Of a stretch of 64,000 nucleotides of DNA, positions 1 to 9,378 are shown in pieces. The notes under the pieces are model-generated. The model saw only the letters and a list, made by a program, of their open reading frames with translations. It searched no databases and had not been told where the DNA came from. Origin of the DNA: Kalmanozyma brasiliensis GHG001 (lineage: Eukaryota; Basidiomycota; Ustilaginomycetes; Ustilaginales); assembly GCF_000497045.1 (NCBI RefSeq), contig NW_015961970.1, forward strand, positions 1,364,802 to 1,428,801, given 5' to 3'. Position numbers and translations under genes: made by a program. How positions within the stretch are numbered: the first letter of the stretch is position 1; each line of letters opens with the position of its first letter.

Positions 1-1574
1 TCGTCGTGCTCGGACCCTAGAGCGGCTCCGACGCCCGCACCAACAGCAGCACCACCCACAGCAGCTGCTCCCACCTTGCCCCCTGTGGCACGCTCTTTGG
101 ACGGGCTTCGATCCAGCCTGGGACTGGTGATCCCTCGACCACTGGCAGCGTCCATGCGAGCAATCGAGTCCATCGAGGCCTTCCCTTCGCTCGCTTTCGG
201 CGTCGTGTTGTCACTGATCGAGATGGGGGTGCGACCGGCCTGATCCCACCCAGCGAAGTCTGAAGCACCAGTCGTCGATGTGGTGCCACTCTGCGCGGCA
301 CCTGCGCCGTCCCGACCGCCATTCTTGATGCCCAATCCGTATCGCTCTGCCAAGGCACGTGCCTTGCCAGCTGATGCGTTGTTCGAAGATCCTCCACTAC
401 CGCCTCCACGCTGAATGATCTTGGCCAACTCGTTCTCTGACACAGGAGAAGGGTCCTGATCGTACTCGCTGGCTTGCGGTGTTCGTGGCGAGGTGAATTG
501 GTGGGGCGATGTTGCAGATGTCGTGGTCGGACCTTGCGAGGAGGTGCTCGAGCCTCGGCCAGTGGCGTTGTTCCTAAAGTTCTGGAAGGCCTGAGCGAAG
601 CCTGGGCCGCTTGCGGTTCCAGTGCTGGTGGTGGTGGTGCCCGCTGCACCGGGCTGACCCTGGCCATCCTGGGGATTGTTGAAAGCAGCACTTGCTTTCT
701 GACGGAAGTTGGAAAAGGTGGTAGCGGCTCTAGCCAGACCTGTCTCGGCCATACGGTTGATCTCCTCCTGCCACTGCTTGGCTTCCTTAGCCCCTGGCAT
801 GCCCGGAATGACGCTATCGCCTCGCTCGTAGGACGGCGATGCTGCCGGCGGCGGCGGATGATTCGGCGGAAGGTACGAGGCCCTAGCTCCAGCAGCAGCA
901 GCACCGGCTGCGTTACCGGGCGCACCTCGCCTGACTCGAGGCTGGTACGTGAGCGCGTTTGGATCGTAGCTCGGTGCTGAGCTTGTCTGCGTATCTCTGG
1001 CATCAGAGTTGAGCAACCCACCGAAGAATGCCCCTGCCCCGCCGCCGCCCCTGCCCATACTCGCCTGCTGCGCCTGCTGCGCCTGCCTCGCCATGGCCTC
1101 GTGATGTCTCTGTTCCTCCTCCATTGCCATGCTTTGTGCTAGCAGAGCATCCGAATCGGTCCTTGTCTCCGTGGTCGACGGCTTGAACTCCGGGTCGGAC
1201 ATCTGCAGCAACGCATTGACAGCACCCTCCTGATCCCCGCCTCTCGAGGCCAACACGGCTGCAATCGTGTCATTGTCCAGGTCGGGGAACATGAGCTTGA
1301 GCTCGGCTACCGCCGGAGGGAGTTCAGCCATTGGTTGTGTGGTTGCTGTAGAGGGAGACATGGCTCGCGGCGAGGAAGGCGACAAGGTTGCTGGAGAAGG
1401 AACCTTGTCCTGGGAGGCAGCGGCGATTTTGCCGACGTCGGCGGGAGGTTGTGAGAGGGTGTCCGAATTCTTCTGCAGCGTCTCAGCGGAGACTTTCGAG
1501 GCTGCCTCGCCGTCATTGAGAGCCTGATCAAGCGACGTGAGGTCGATCTCGCCCTTTTGCACTGGCTCTGACAT
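1..1574 (-). CDS. CUE-domain ubiquitin-binding protein, Cue5-like (3' end outside window)
   Basis: The frame is open from an ATG at 1574-1572 to the left window edge with no stop, giving about 524 visible codons. Residues about 86-128 form a CUE domain: it has the conserved MFP motif after the first helix (ELKLMFPDLD) and the di-leucine in the last helix (AVNALLQM), the two contacts CUE domains use to bind ubiquitin. The rest is low-complexity: Gln/Ala-rich (about 165-180), Gly-rich, and a Ser/Thr/Pro-rich linker, with a short conserved-looking segment ARALAERYGLGIKNG. The visible end is Gly/Ala/Val-rich. Cue5-type proteins act as adaptors that bring ubiquitinated cargo to autophagy through Atg8. 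That role is inferred from the architecture; I could not identify a convincing Atg8-interacting motif. It is transcribed divergently from the Zn2Cys6 gene at 2613. No intron is needed. Confidence 0.8.
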   Translation of the reverse strand, partial: MSEPVQKGEIDLTSLDQALNDGEAASKVSAETLQKNSDTLSQPPADVGKIAAASQDKVPSPATLSPSSPRAMSPSTATTQPMAELPPAVAELKLMFPDLDNDTIAAVLASRGGDQEGAVNALLQMSDPEFKPSTTETRTDSDALLAQSMAMEEEQRHHEAMARQAQQAQQASMGRGGGGAGAFFGGLLNSDARDTQTSSAPSYDPNALTYQPRVRRGAPGNAAGAAAAGARASYLPPNHPPPPAASPSYERGDSVIPGMPGAKEAKQWQEEINRMAETGLARAATTFSNFRQKASAAFNNPQDGQGQPGAAGTTTTSTGTASGPGFAQAFQNFRNNATGRGSSTSSQGPTTTSATSPHQFTSPRTPQASEYDQDPSPVSENELAKIIQRGGGSGGSSNNASAGKARALAERYGLGIKNGGRDGAGAAQSGTTSTTGASDFAGWDQAGRTPISISDNTTPKASEGKASMDSIARMDAASGRGITSPRLDRSPSKERATGGKVGAAAVGGAAVGAGVGAALGSEHD

Positions 1575-2612
1575 GGTTGCTGATCTACCGATTGAGAGGA
1601 AAGATCCTGAGCACTGAGTCAACGTTAGAAATGGTTGTGATCAACGTTGTGCAGTGCTGGAGTGTGAGCGAAACGTTGAAGGAGGGATGTCGTGCGTCGG
1701 TTCGGTGTGCCGAGGATGCAGACCTTGACTGGTAGTGGGGATGGAAGAAGGTCCAATTGAATCAGGAGGGGGGCTAGCCATGCGTGGCAGTGCGTTGGCC
1801 AGCTTGGCTCGTGCTTTCACGGCCCAAGGCCCGATTTTTGGCAGGTGTTAGAGTGGCCTGCTATTTGGCTGCAGCAGACCTTCGCGGCCCACGTTGAGGG
1901 TGCGGATTCAGGGTCTGATCCATGAAGCGCTGCTAAGATGAGACTTATCTTGCGCATGATTGTGGTTCTTCGGCTGTCGCGAGAGCAGCATCCTCTTTCC
2001 ACGCCATCGCGAGCGCCGAGGACACCGACAGTATCACGTTCGTCACATTCATCCAGCTTTGCCTTCCGTCGGGACTTGCGAGCAGACCAAGTCAGCGGTT
2101 GACATCAATCGTCGCATCATTTCACTCCTGCGTCAAAGCCAAACAAAAAAGCGCAACCGTCCTCTTTTCGGCGAGTCCGACCAAGCGTGGGAACTCAACT
2201 ACATCCGAGAGGATCACATTCGAAGCTCGATACCATTCGGTGGCTGAGTTGGCTTCATCAAGCTTCTTCGCTTCGTCCAGCTTGCAACCACCTCGACTTC
2301 GGCTTCCTCCGACCTGAACTCTCGGGGCTCTCGCGCTTCTCACTGTTCCTAACTCGTTGCTCACAATCTCAGCCTTCCAAGTCAACACCAGCAACGGCAG
2401 AGCCGCTCTGACTCATGACCAGCTGACATAAAGAGGGCACCGTCATACCAACCGAAACGATGAGACTCAAGTCGTAGAAGTCTCGTCGCAAACAGCCATC
2501 CTGTTGCGAAGAGTCCACCTTTCTAAACCACCGCCGACGCTCCGCTGAGAGCTCGTCTCCATCGCTGCCCATCCGACTGATCCTCGTCAACCTTCTCCCC
2601 CCTTCGCGCATC
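1575..2612. promoter_or_regulatory. Divergent intergenic region between the CUE gene and the Zn2Cys6 gene
   Basis: About 1 kb with no convincing coding sequence. It must hold both promoters. A GATTTTTGGC motif lies at 1833-1842. Two very short upstream ORFs precede the + strand gene at 2415-2426 and 2460-2477. Small ORFs on both strands here lack recognisable domains. Confidence 0.55.
2415..2477 (+). promoter_or_regulatory. Two minimal uORFs in the leader of the Zn2Cys6 gene
   Basis: ATG ACC AGC TGA (2415-2426, three sense codons) and ATG AGA CTC AAG TCG TAG (2460-2477, five sense codons) are followed by the main ATG at 2613. They matter only if transcription starts upstream of 2415, which cannot be seen from sequence. 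Confidence 0.4.
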
Positions 2613-5600
2613 ATGACCACCACCACCACCAACGGTAGCTCCAACGGAAATCCTAGTAGCGCTGCCAGCTCATCCATCGATCCTTCGAGTGCCTCCGCTT
2701 CCAAGCCTGCAAAGCGCAAGCCCGAGAAAGCCCGCAACTCGCCATCGACCATGGACTCGATTGATCCACACGGAGGCAAGCCGCTTGCCAGGGCTGTGCT
2801 GGTCTGCAAGCGTTGTCGATCCAAGAAGATCAAATGCGATCAGGCTTTCCCAGCATGCGGATCCTGCGTCAAAGCGGGCGAGCCTTGCGTCGGAATCGAC
2901 TCGGCCACCGGTCGTGAAGTCAGTCGCAGCTATATCGTCGATCTCGAACATCAAATCACCGAACTCCGAGCACAGAATGCAGAGCTCGAACGTTTGTTGG
3001 CCGAACAGCCTGCCTCGGGCTCGGCCGGATCCAGCTCGTTGGGCTTCAAGCGACCTCTCGAGCACGTCAAGACCGAGTTCCCCTTGGACCGAGCCGAGTC
3101 GGCTGGATCGCCCGATGCGCGACCGCGCAAGCGTCTCGCCGGGTCTCCTCGTGAGGACCGAGAGCTCGCAACTTCGAGCCATTCGCTCCCAGGACTGGTT
3201 CTCGGACCCGGCGGTGTGGAGGTTGTCTCTTCTCCCGTCCACGACAAGCGACAAGGTCAGCTACGACCATCGCTGGGCCGCCTCAATTCGCACGCCAGCG
3301 GACTCTCCCCCGCTCGTCTTCTGTGCCAGGCCATCCAACAATCAGCGCAAGCAGGTCTGCGCATTCGAGATCCCGGTTCCTCCTCGCGCCCCCGCAAGTA
3401 TGGCACGCAGAGCCTCGGCGAAGATCTCGGCAGAAGGGCAAAGGCTACTTCGTCGTTGCCAGCAGGAGGCGAAGCTCGGGCAGAGGGCAATGGAGATGTT
3501 TCGCAGCCGCAGAGGGAGGCGAGATCAGGCTCACCTCATAGCGGCAGCAACACTCCGTCCGATGCCAAGAAGCTCTCCCCGTTCGACGACGGAGACCCGA
3601 TGCAGTACGCAACTGCCACCGAGACCGCCGACATCACGGTTCCTGCCCCCGAACAAGCGCTCAAGCCGTCTCCGCTACCCGCTCCCTTCCCACCCTTGTC
3701 CACGGCGCGAAAGCTCATCGATGCCTACTTCGAGCGTGTCAACCCCCAGTTGCCCATCCTCGATCGGGCCTCTTTCACGGCACGATTCGAAAGAGCTTGC
3801 AAGAATGGCCTCGAAAGGGCGAGAGCCAAGCTATCTGCAGAGGATCGACAGAAGGCCGGAAGCGACGATGACCAGCTTGGCATCGAAATGCTGCCAGCAG
3901 ACGGCCATCTCTTTCATCTCGTGTTTGCCATTGCCGCTGCTATGGGCTGGACGCGGTCCAGCTGGAGTGCCGAGAACCACCACGAAGCAGCCATGCGCTT
4001 TTTGGACCCAAGGCGAATCATTGCTTCCGGGCAAGACGGCAATGTCGGCGCTATCATGGGCAGAGATGCGCTCGAGCAGCTTCAGTGCCTGCTTCTCACT
4101 GCTCTGTACTCCATCATGCGACCCATGAAGCCAGGCGTATGGTACTGCCTCGGTGTCGCGCTGCGCCTCACAACAGGTATCGGGCTCTACACAGAGTCAC
4201 CAGGCGTGCTGGAAGCGTCTGCTCACCCACCTCAGGATGCAGGCGAGACTCTCGTCGAGAAGAAGCGCCGACTCTTCTGGTGCTCGTACGCGCTCGACCG
4301 ACAGGTCTGCGTGCATCTCGGCCGACCCTTCGGCATCGCCGATTCAGACATCAAGGTCAACCTGCCGTGGGTTGACAACGAGGATGAGATGATCGAAGTA
4401 CCCATCGGAGACGGGGATCGTCAAGGTCAGCGTGCCGATGGCGCAGAGGATGATGTTGATTCTTCGACCGAGATCGCGCGCAGGGAAGCTGCTTCTACTT
4501 TGGCAGCCCTTCAGTCGAGCGCCCATGAACAGCCAGCCTTCCCCGTCTCTCTTCCTAAACCAAAAGATGCCAGCCGATGGATCTCGCTCTCCTTCTTCCG
4601 CATACGCATCCTCCAATCCGAGATTCAGTCGATGCTCTACCAAAACGCAGAGCTGCCCCGTCGATTCGACACGTATGCCCATTGGAAGACCGACATCCTG
4701 CGCAGGCTGCATGCGTGGCGTCAATACGCGCCTTCCTCCAAGAGCGATCTCGAAGCGAGCGGATGCGGATACAACCCCATCTTTCTCGAGCTCAACTACC
4801 AGCAGACTCTGCTCATGGTCTACGGTCTCAGTCCACGTTTCCCCAAAGCCTCTCGCAAGGACCTTGCCAGCGTTGAAGAGTGCAGTCGCAGCATCATCAA
4901 CATGTACGCGACGCTGTCCAAAGAGGGTCAGATGAACTACACCTGGATGACGGGTCATAACGTCTTTATCGCATGCACGAGCTATCTCTATGCGATCTGG
5001 CAAATCAGCGCTACGGATCCGGCGAGCTTTCGGTCCAGCGTCACGCTCGGCTTCCGCCACAAGGTGGACGAGATTCATCACTTTGCAGCGGCGTGCGACA
5101 AGGTGCTATCCTCGCTACAGTGGGCGACGGCGGAGAAGTGCCGCAAGTGTTTGCGCACCATGTTCTATGCGACGTCCGTGGTGGTCGAAAAGATCGATCG
5201 GATGTCTGCAGCGCAGTCGGGGAGTCACCGCCCGGAAGCCTCGGCAGGCCGCCGCGGTGCAGACGACGAAGAGCAGGATCTGAGAATAAGCAGAAGCCCG
5301 GGCAAGAATGGGTTGCCCGCGTCGGCGAAACTCGGGGCAGAGCAAGAACGAAAGCGATCGCTATCCGCTTCCAAGCGGGCTGCGCCGGCGTCAGGTGTGG
5401 CCGGGTCGGCATGGCCGATGTATTCACAGGATCGAGATTGGCGCCAGTCGGCTCCGAATCGGCCCAGCGACGCTGTGTTGTCATCAGCATCAGACCCCGC
5501 GCGGTGGGGCCCTAGTGCGCCGGGACGTATGTCACCGGCCTCAGGCTTGTCTTGGCCCGCCGAGTCAGCGGCATACCGCGGCGAGGCAGGACAGAGCCAT

Positions 5601-6353
5601 TATGGCATGAGCCCAAACATGGACGGCAGGCTGGCGTCGGCCTACGCAGGTCCGTACGGTAACGACGCGACCACTCCTAGCCGAGGACTAGATATGGGGT
5701 CCCACATCGTCGATCCCTCGAGCAACAACAATGCCTGGTACGGCTTCAGCTCGAATTCCAGCCCAAACGCTTTGTTCCCAGACAGCCCGTCGAACTTTGA
5801 CATTTCGTCATTGATGGCGTCTTCCGCGATGGAGCTCGATGCTCTCTTCAGGGAAGCCGGGCTGTCCACAGGGCCGTCTGGCGACCAGCGGGGTTGGCCG
5901 GACAAGAACGCCACGCATCACTCCAGCAGCACCATGCCTGCATCGCAATTTCCCCTCGGCGAACCATCTCGAGAGCAACAAGTCACGCCCAACGAGGCGA
6001 TGACCAGCTTCTACGACCCCGTGCAGGCTGCGACAGGTGGAGACGCGAGGGGGAGGTGGGCGTTCGAATCAGGTCCCTCTGCCACTGTGGGCTCGCAGGC
6101 CGTTGGTGGGCCTTCAGCTGCCGGAGAAGTGCTCGAGACGGACTGGGAAGCACTCGGCTTCGGGTATCGCATGAGCGGTGCAACCCAGTACAACGGACCT
6201 GCGCCCATCTTTGCCGACCACCAGCCACAGCAGCAGCACCAAGGCTTTGCCGACGGGCGCGGTCATGCTCGCCCCAACTCGTCTGCAGGGGCGGTGCGTG
6301 GCAGCGCAACCGAGTTCGATCAGCGTTTCCTTGACTCCCACATGGGCTTCTAG
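2613..6353 (+). CDS. Zn2Cys6 fungal-specific transcription factor
   Basis: 1246-residue single-exon protein. A binuclear zinc cluster occupies residues 65-92 with spacing CX2CX6CX6CX2CX6C, preceded by a basic stretch (KPAKRKPEK) and followed at about 105-131 by a leucine-rich coiled coil (LEHQITELRAQNAELERLL) that would dimerise it. A fungal-specific transcription factor domain runs from about residue 360 to 650, including the typical WYCLGVALRLTTGIGLY and KRRLFWCSYALDRQVC segments. The C-terminal 350 residues are Ser/Pro/Gly/Gln-rich and probably activating. Family members are nuclear, sequence-specific regulators that usually bind CGG half-sites. The target genes cannot be told from the sequence. 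The start at 2613 gives a short Thr/Ser-rich leader before the zinc cluster; the in-frame ATG at 2751 (residue 47) is an alternative. Two minimal uORFs precede it. Confidence 0.92.
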   Translation: MTTTTTNGSSNGNPSSAASSSIDPSSASASKPAKRKPEKARNSPSTMDSIDPHGGKPLARAVLVCKRCRSKKIKCDQAFPACGSCVKAGEPCVGIDSATGREVSRSYIVDLEHQITELRAQNAELERLLAEQPASGSAGSSSLGFKRPLEHVKTEFPLDRAESAGSPDARPRKRLAGSPREDRELATSSHSLPGLVLGPGGVEVVSSPVHDKRQGQLRPSLGRLNSHASGLSPARLLCQAIQQSAQAGLRIRDPGSSSRPRKYGTQSLGEDLGRRAKATSSLPAGGEARAEGNGDVSQPQREARSGSPHSGSNTPSDAKKLSPFDDGDPMQYATATETADITVPAPEQALKPSPLPAPFPPLSTARKLIDAYFERVNPQLPILDRASFTARFERACKNGLERARAKLSAEDRQKAGSDDDQLGIEMLPADGHLFHLVFAIAAAMGWTRSSWSAENHHEAAMRFLDPRRIIASGQDGNVGAIMGRDALEQLQCLLLTALYSIMRPMKPGVWYCLGVALRLTTGIGLYTESPGVLEASAHPPQDAGETLVEKKRRLFWCSYALDRQVCVHLGRPFGIADSDIKVNLPWVDNEDEMIEVPIGDGDRQGQRADGAEDDVDSSTEIARREAASTLAALQSSAHEQPAFPVSLPKPKDASRWISLSFFRIRILQSEIQSMLYQNAELPRRFDTYAHWKTDILRRLHAWRQYAPSSKSDLEASGCGYNPIFLELNYQQTLLMVYGLSPRFPKASRKDLASVEECSRSIINMYATLSKEGQMNYTWMTGHNVFIACTSYLYAIWQISATDPASFRSSVTLGFRHKVDEIHHFAAACDKVLSSLQWATAEKCRKCLRTMFYATSVVVEKIDRMSAAQSGSHRPEASAGRRGADDEEQDLRISRSPGKNGLPASAKLGAEQERKRSLSASKRAAPASGVAGSAWPMYSQDRDWRQSAPNRPSDAVLSSASDPARWGPSAPGRMSPASGLSWPAESAAYRGEAGQSHYGMSPNMDGRLASAYAGPYGNDATTPSRGLDMGSHIVDPSSNNNAWYGFSSNSSPNALFPDSPSNFDISSLMASSAMELDALFREAGLSTGPSGDQRGWPDKNATHHSSSTMPASQFPLGEPSREQQVTPNEAMTSFYDPVQAATGGDARGRWAFESGPSATVGSQAVGGPSAAGEVLETDWEALGFGYRMSGATQYNGPAPIFADHQPQQQHQGFADGRGHARPNSSAGAVRGSATEFDQRFLDSHMGF

Positions 6354-7418
6354 CCGTCGGGATCATACAGCTCGAAGCAACGTATGTTCCATATCACATT
6401 GCAACTTATTTATCGCTTTCTCGCGCACAATTAAGCACTGACTGGCCTGCAGTACCGAAGTGACGTCGGTGCTCAGAGGGCGTGCATGAGCAGACCGTGC
6501 CCAAGAAGCAGGTGACCTTGCTGCTCATAAGACAGCTCGGGTGATGTGCTATTGTGACAAGGCAGAAAGGGGCTCGAGACAAAGCACTGCGGGGGATGCC
6601 AGCGAAGATTGAGTGGCTCAACAAGGAAGGATCTGCTATCTGTGCATGTGAGCGCCAAGCCATGGGAGGGAACAGGCACTTGAGCAGTGGTCACTCGAAA
6701 AACGCTGTTGAGACGCGCTTCGCGTCTGAAACACACACTTTAAAAAAAAAAAAGGCTTGCAGGGCGGTTGTCGAACGCGGAGTGCAACTCGGCAGTGTGC
6801 CTGCAGAGATGTGAGCTTTCTTCACAGCTCGGGGACGCAGAGAAGGGCCCTTAGACTTCTTGCTCGAGGTTCGGTGCTCGGCATGCAGCCTCTTGCTCAA
6901 GCGAAGAGGATGAGCCGAATGCTCGCTCTAGCTAGGGTTCACCCGAGACGAGAAGCGTGACTCAAGAGTTCGGAAGCTGCCGTGGATGAAGCTGCTCGCC
7001 CTGTCCGTCTGGCTCGAAGCATGTCATCGCGCCCTGCGATTCAACTCCTCCCTAGCGTCACACTCATCACCATCGCCCTCACCTCTTCCCGCTTCGCCCT
7101 TCATCCGTTCGTCGTCCTCATTCATAATGCTGTAGCTTGTTTCAGCACCGTCGTCTCTCCTCCAATCGTGTCCAGCGTCGCCACTCGTCCTACCAACGAC
7201 ACTCTTTCTGCTTCGTCTTATACCCTGTGGCCGGCCCGCATCAGCTTTGCATTTCTTCGTCTTCCCGCCCATTCGACGACGGTCGGCTCACTGAAGCACA
7301 AGTCCGCGATACACCTTCTCCCCACTAATCGAGCGATAGATCCATCGCCAATTATTGATACCCTCGGTCTCGGTCGATCACGATTCCTATCACCTTGCTT
7401 CCCCGAACCCGGTCCACA
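6354..7418. other. Intergenic region between the Zn2Cys6 gene and the surface-protein gene
   Basis: About 1.06 kb. A 12-base A run lies at 6742-6753. From about 7020 the + strand is pyrimidine-rich (CTTC/TCCT), as expected for the leader of the gene at 7419. I see no credible gene here; frames that span it have no domain and unlikely composition. Confidence 0.5.
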
Positions 7419-9242
7419 ATGAGGACCTCTCCACTGATTCGCGCTCGGCTCGTCAGCTCCCTGCTTGCACTCTTTTCCTCAACTGCGCTGGCCGCACCCC
7501 TTTCAGTGACTCTGTCCAACAATCCGACAACATGTCAACCCGTGAAGGTCTCCTGGGACACCTCTTCCGGCACCGCACCTTGGACTGTCATCATCGCCCC
7601 GCTCGGCCACGTCCCCATCTCTGTCTCTCTACCCGCCTCCTACATGTCCGGCAACACATGGTCGTACGACTGGAACGTCCCAGGCTATCCATCCGCTTCC
7701 AACGTTATCGTCGCCGTGTCCGATAGCAAAGGCGCCGTCTCCGGCACATCCTCGCTCACCCGTCTCTCCAAAGCAGGCTCGTGTTCCGCACCATCCGAGC
7801 ATCTCGACTTCATCTGGTTCCCACCCGCCTCGGCTCCCAAACAGTGCGACCCCTGGCGCATCACCGTGCAGGAGGATCGCGGTAATCTGGGCCTCAAGAT
7901 GCCAGTCGACCTTCTCATCATGCCCGAGAACGACGTGCCTACGCGACTGCGCCTTACCGGCAAGCAGTCTAGTGTCGATTGGACGGCCAACTATGCGCGC
8001 GGGACACAGTTTGCTATTGCCTCGTTTGATGCAGGCTCGTCAGGAACGGGCGGCGTTGGTGGGAGCATCTATACGGTTGCTGCAGGTCGGTCTGCCGCTT
8101 GTCTGAACCGGGCACAGAGCGAAGCGATTGCCGGTCTTCCCGCTGCGTCGTCCACAGCTGCTGCGCGGGTAGCAGTATCGACCTCATCTGCGGCATCACG
8201 AATGACCACTTTGCGCATCCACACTTCCACGGGCACCCACATCCCAAAATCGACCCCGACGAGCGGCAACACAGCAGCCAACGTCAACACTACACCCGAA
8301 AAGTCGGGTACTTCGACCGGTGTCATCGGTGGCGCGGTGGGCGGCGTGCTCGGGGCGCTAGCTATCGGGGGTCTTGCGTTTTTCTTCTGCAAACGACAGC
8401 GCAAACGTGGGCCAGACGAATACGGCGTATTTGCAGGCGGAGAGAAGCGCACGATATTCGGCGGCCGTTCTGCCGACCCAGGGATGCCAGGCGGCCGATT
8501 CGGAGCAAGCACTGACCAGCAGGGTGGCATCTCACCCTTCGTCACTGGTCGAGCTAGTCCATTCGATCGATTCTCCCGCAACGCGGAGATGGCGCAAGTG
8601 CCAGCTGGGGCGGGGATGGAGCGGGGTCATTCGAGCAGTATCAGTCTACATCGAGGGAAAGGGTCGTTGGGAGGATCGGCGTTGGGACATGCAGCTAGTG
8701 TCCAGTCGGTCGTGCCGGACGAAGCGTTGTTCCCGCCGCCGCTGCCGAGAAACATGGGCTGGAATCGCGATCGAGCCGACTCGGATCCCTTCCGCAACCC
8801 GACCAATCCATACGAGGCGCCACTCCCACCCATCCCGCAGCACCACGTAAACTTGTCGCCCTCGTCAGCAGATTTCCCCCTTCCACCCTCGCATTCGGCA
8901 CCGCGCGACCTGACTTCGGGCTACCCAGCACCACCCCACTCCGCCGGTCTGACGACGCAGATCCCGCCAGTACGAACATCCTTCTTCGACCCATACGCGC
9001 ACGCCTCGCGCCTGTACGACGACGATTCGGTCCGCCAGATCTACCCGCAACCCGAGACGAGCGAGCGTGTGGACACGCCGACGTCCACCGCGAGCGGAGG
9101 ACCGAGGTACGTCGACCCCAAGGAGTCCGCCCAGCGCTTCCGGAGGTTGGACGACCAGTTGAAGGGCGACAGGGACAAGATGGGCAGTCGTGGAGCCGCC
9201 GACGACGATGATTCCGACGACGAGGGGTTGCCGTACATGTGA
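7419..9242 (+). CDS. Type I membrane protein with signal peptide and two Ig-like ectodomain repeats
   Basis: 607 residues from the ATG at 7419 (a longer frame begins only at a TTG). Residues 1-26 are a good signal peptide with hydrophobic core VSSLLALFSSTALAA and an Ala-X-Ala-like cleavage site. Two roughly 100-residue segments follow (about 28-125 and about 130-225). Each has a conserved Cys followed by beta-rich sequence, an inner DW(N/T) motif and a terminal VAVSD or IASFD strand, so they look like duplicated Ig-like folds. A Ser/Thr-rich stalk precedes a single Gly-rich transmembrane helix at about 301-325 (GVIGGAVGGVLGALAIGGLA) and a stop-transfer FFFCKRQRKRG. The cytoplasmic tail of about 275 residues is Pro/Ser-rich with an acidic end (DDDDSDDEG). 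I do not recognise a named family. A surface sensor or adhesion role is only inferred from the layout. Confidence 0.8.
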   Translation: MRTSPLIRARLVSSLLALFSSTALAAPLSVTLSNNPTTCQPVKVSWDTSSGTAPWTVIIAPLGHVPISVSLPASYMSGNTWSYDWNVPGYPSASNVIVAVSDSKGAVSGTSSLTRLSKAGSCSAPSEHLDFIWFPPASAPKQCDPWRITVQEDRGNLGLKMPVDLLIMPENDVPTRLRLTGKQSSVDWTANYARGTQFAIASFDAGSSGTGGVGGSIYTVAAGRSAACLNRAQSEAIAGLPAASSTAAARVAVSTSSAASRMTTLRIHTSTGTHIPKSTPTSGNTAANVNTTPEKSGTSTGVIGGAVGGVLGALAIGGLAFFFCKRQRKRGPDEYGVFAGGEKRTIFGGRSADPGMPGGRFGASTDQQGGISPFVTGRASPFDRFSRNAEMAQVPAGAGMERGHSSSISLHRGKGSLGGSALGHAASVQSVVPDEALFPPPLPRNMGWNRDRADSDPFRNPTNPYEAPLPPIPQHHVNLSPSSADFPLPPSHSAPRDLTSGYPAPPHSAGLTTQIPPVRTSFFDPYAHASRLYDDDSVRQIYPQPETSERVDTPTSTASGGPRYVDPKESAQRFRRLDDQLKGDRDKMGSRGAADDDDSDDEGLPYM

Positions 9243-9378
9243 ACGCCAACCTTTCACTGTCTCACACTTTCATTCAAATTCTTGTCGAGGAATGGCATTG
9301 CATTGCAATCACGGAGGCGTCTGATTGACTGGCTGACACGCTCGAATGAAGTGATTGCCACGTGCGCTGCAAGAGAGA

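Noticed and set aside
17..1021. 334-codon minus frame at the left end
   Set aside because: It overlaps the CUE-domain frame on the same strand in another phase and is Arg/Pro-rich; the CUE frame runs open through the whole stretch from 1574 to the edge.
2689..4128. 479-codon + frame inside the Zn2Cys6 gene
   Set aside because: Out-of-phase, Ser/Arg/Pro-rich shadow of the zinc-cluster protein, which has the clear domain.
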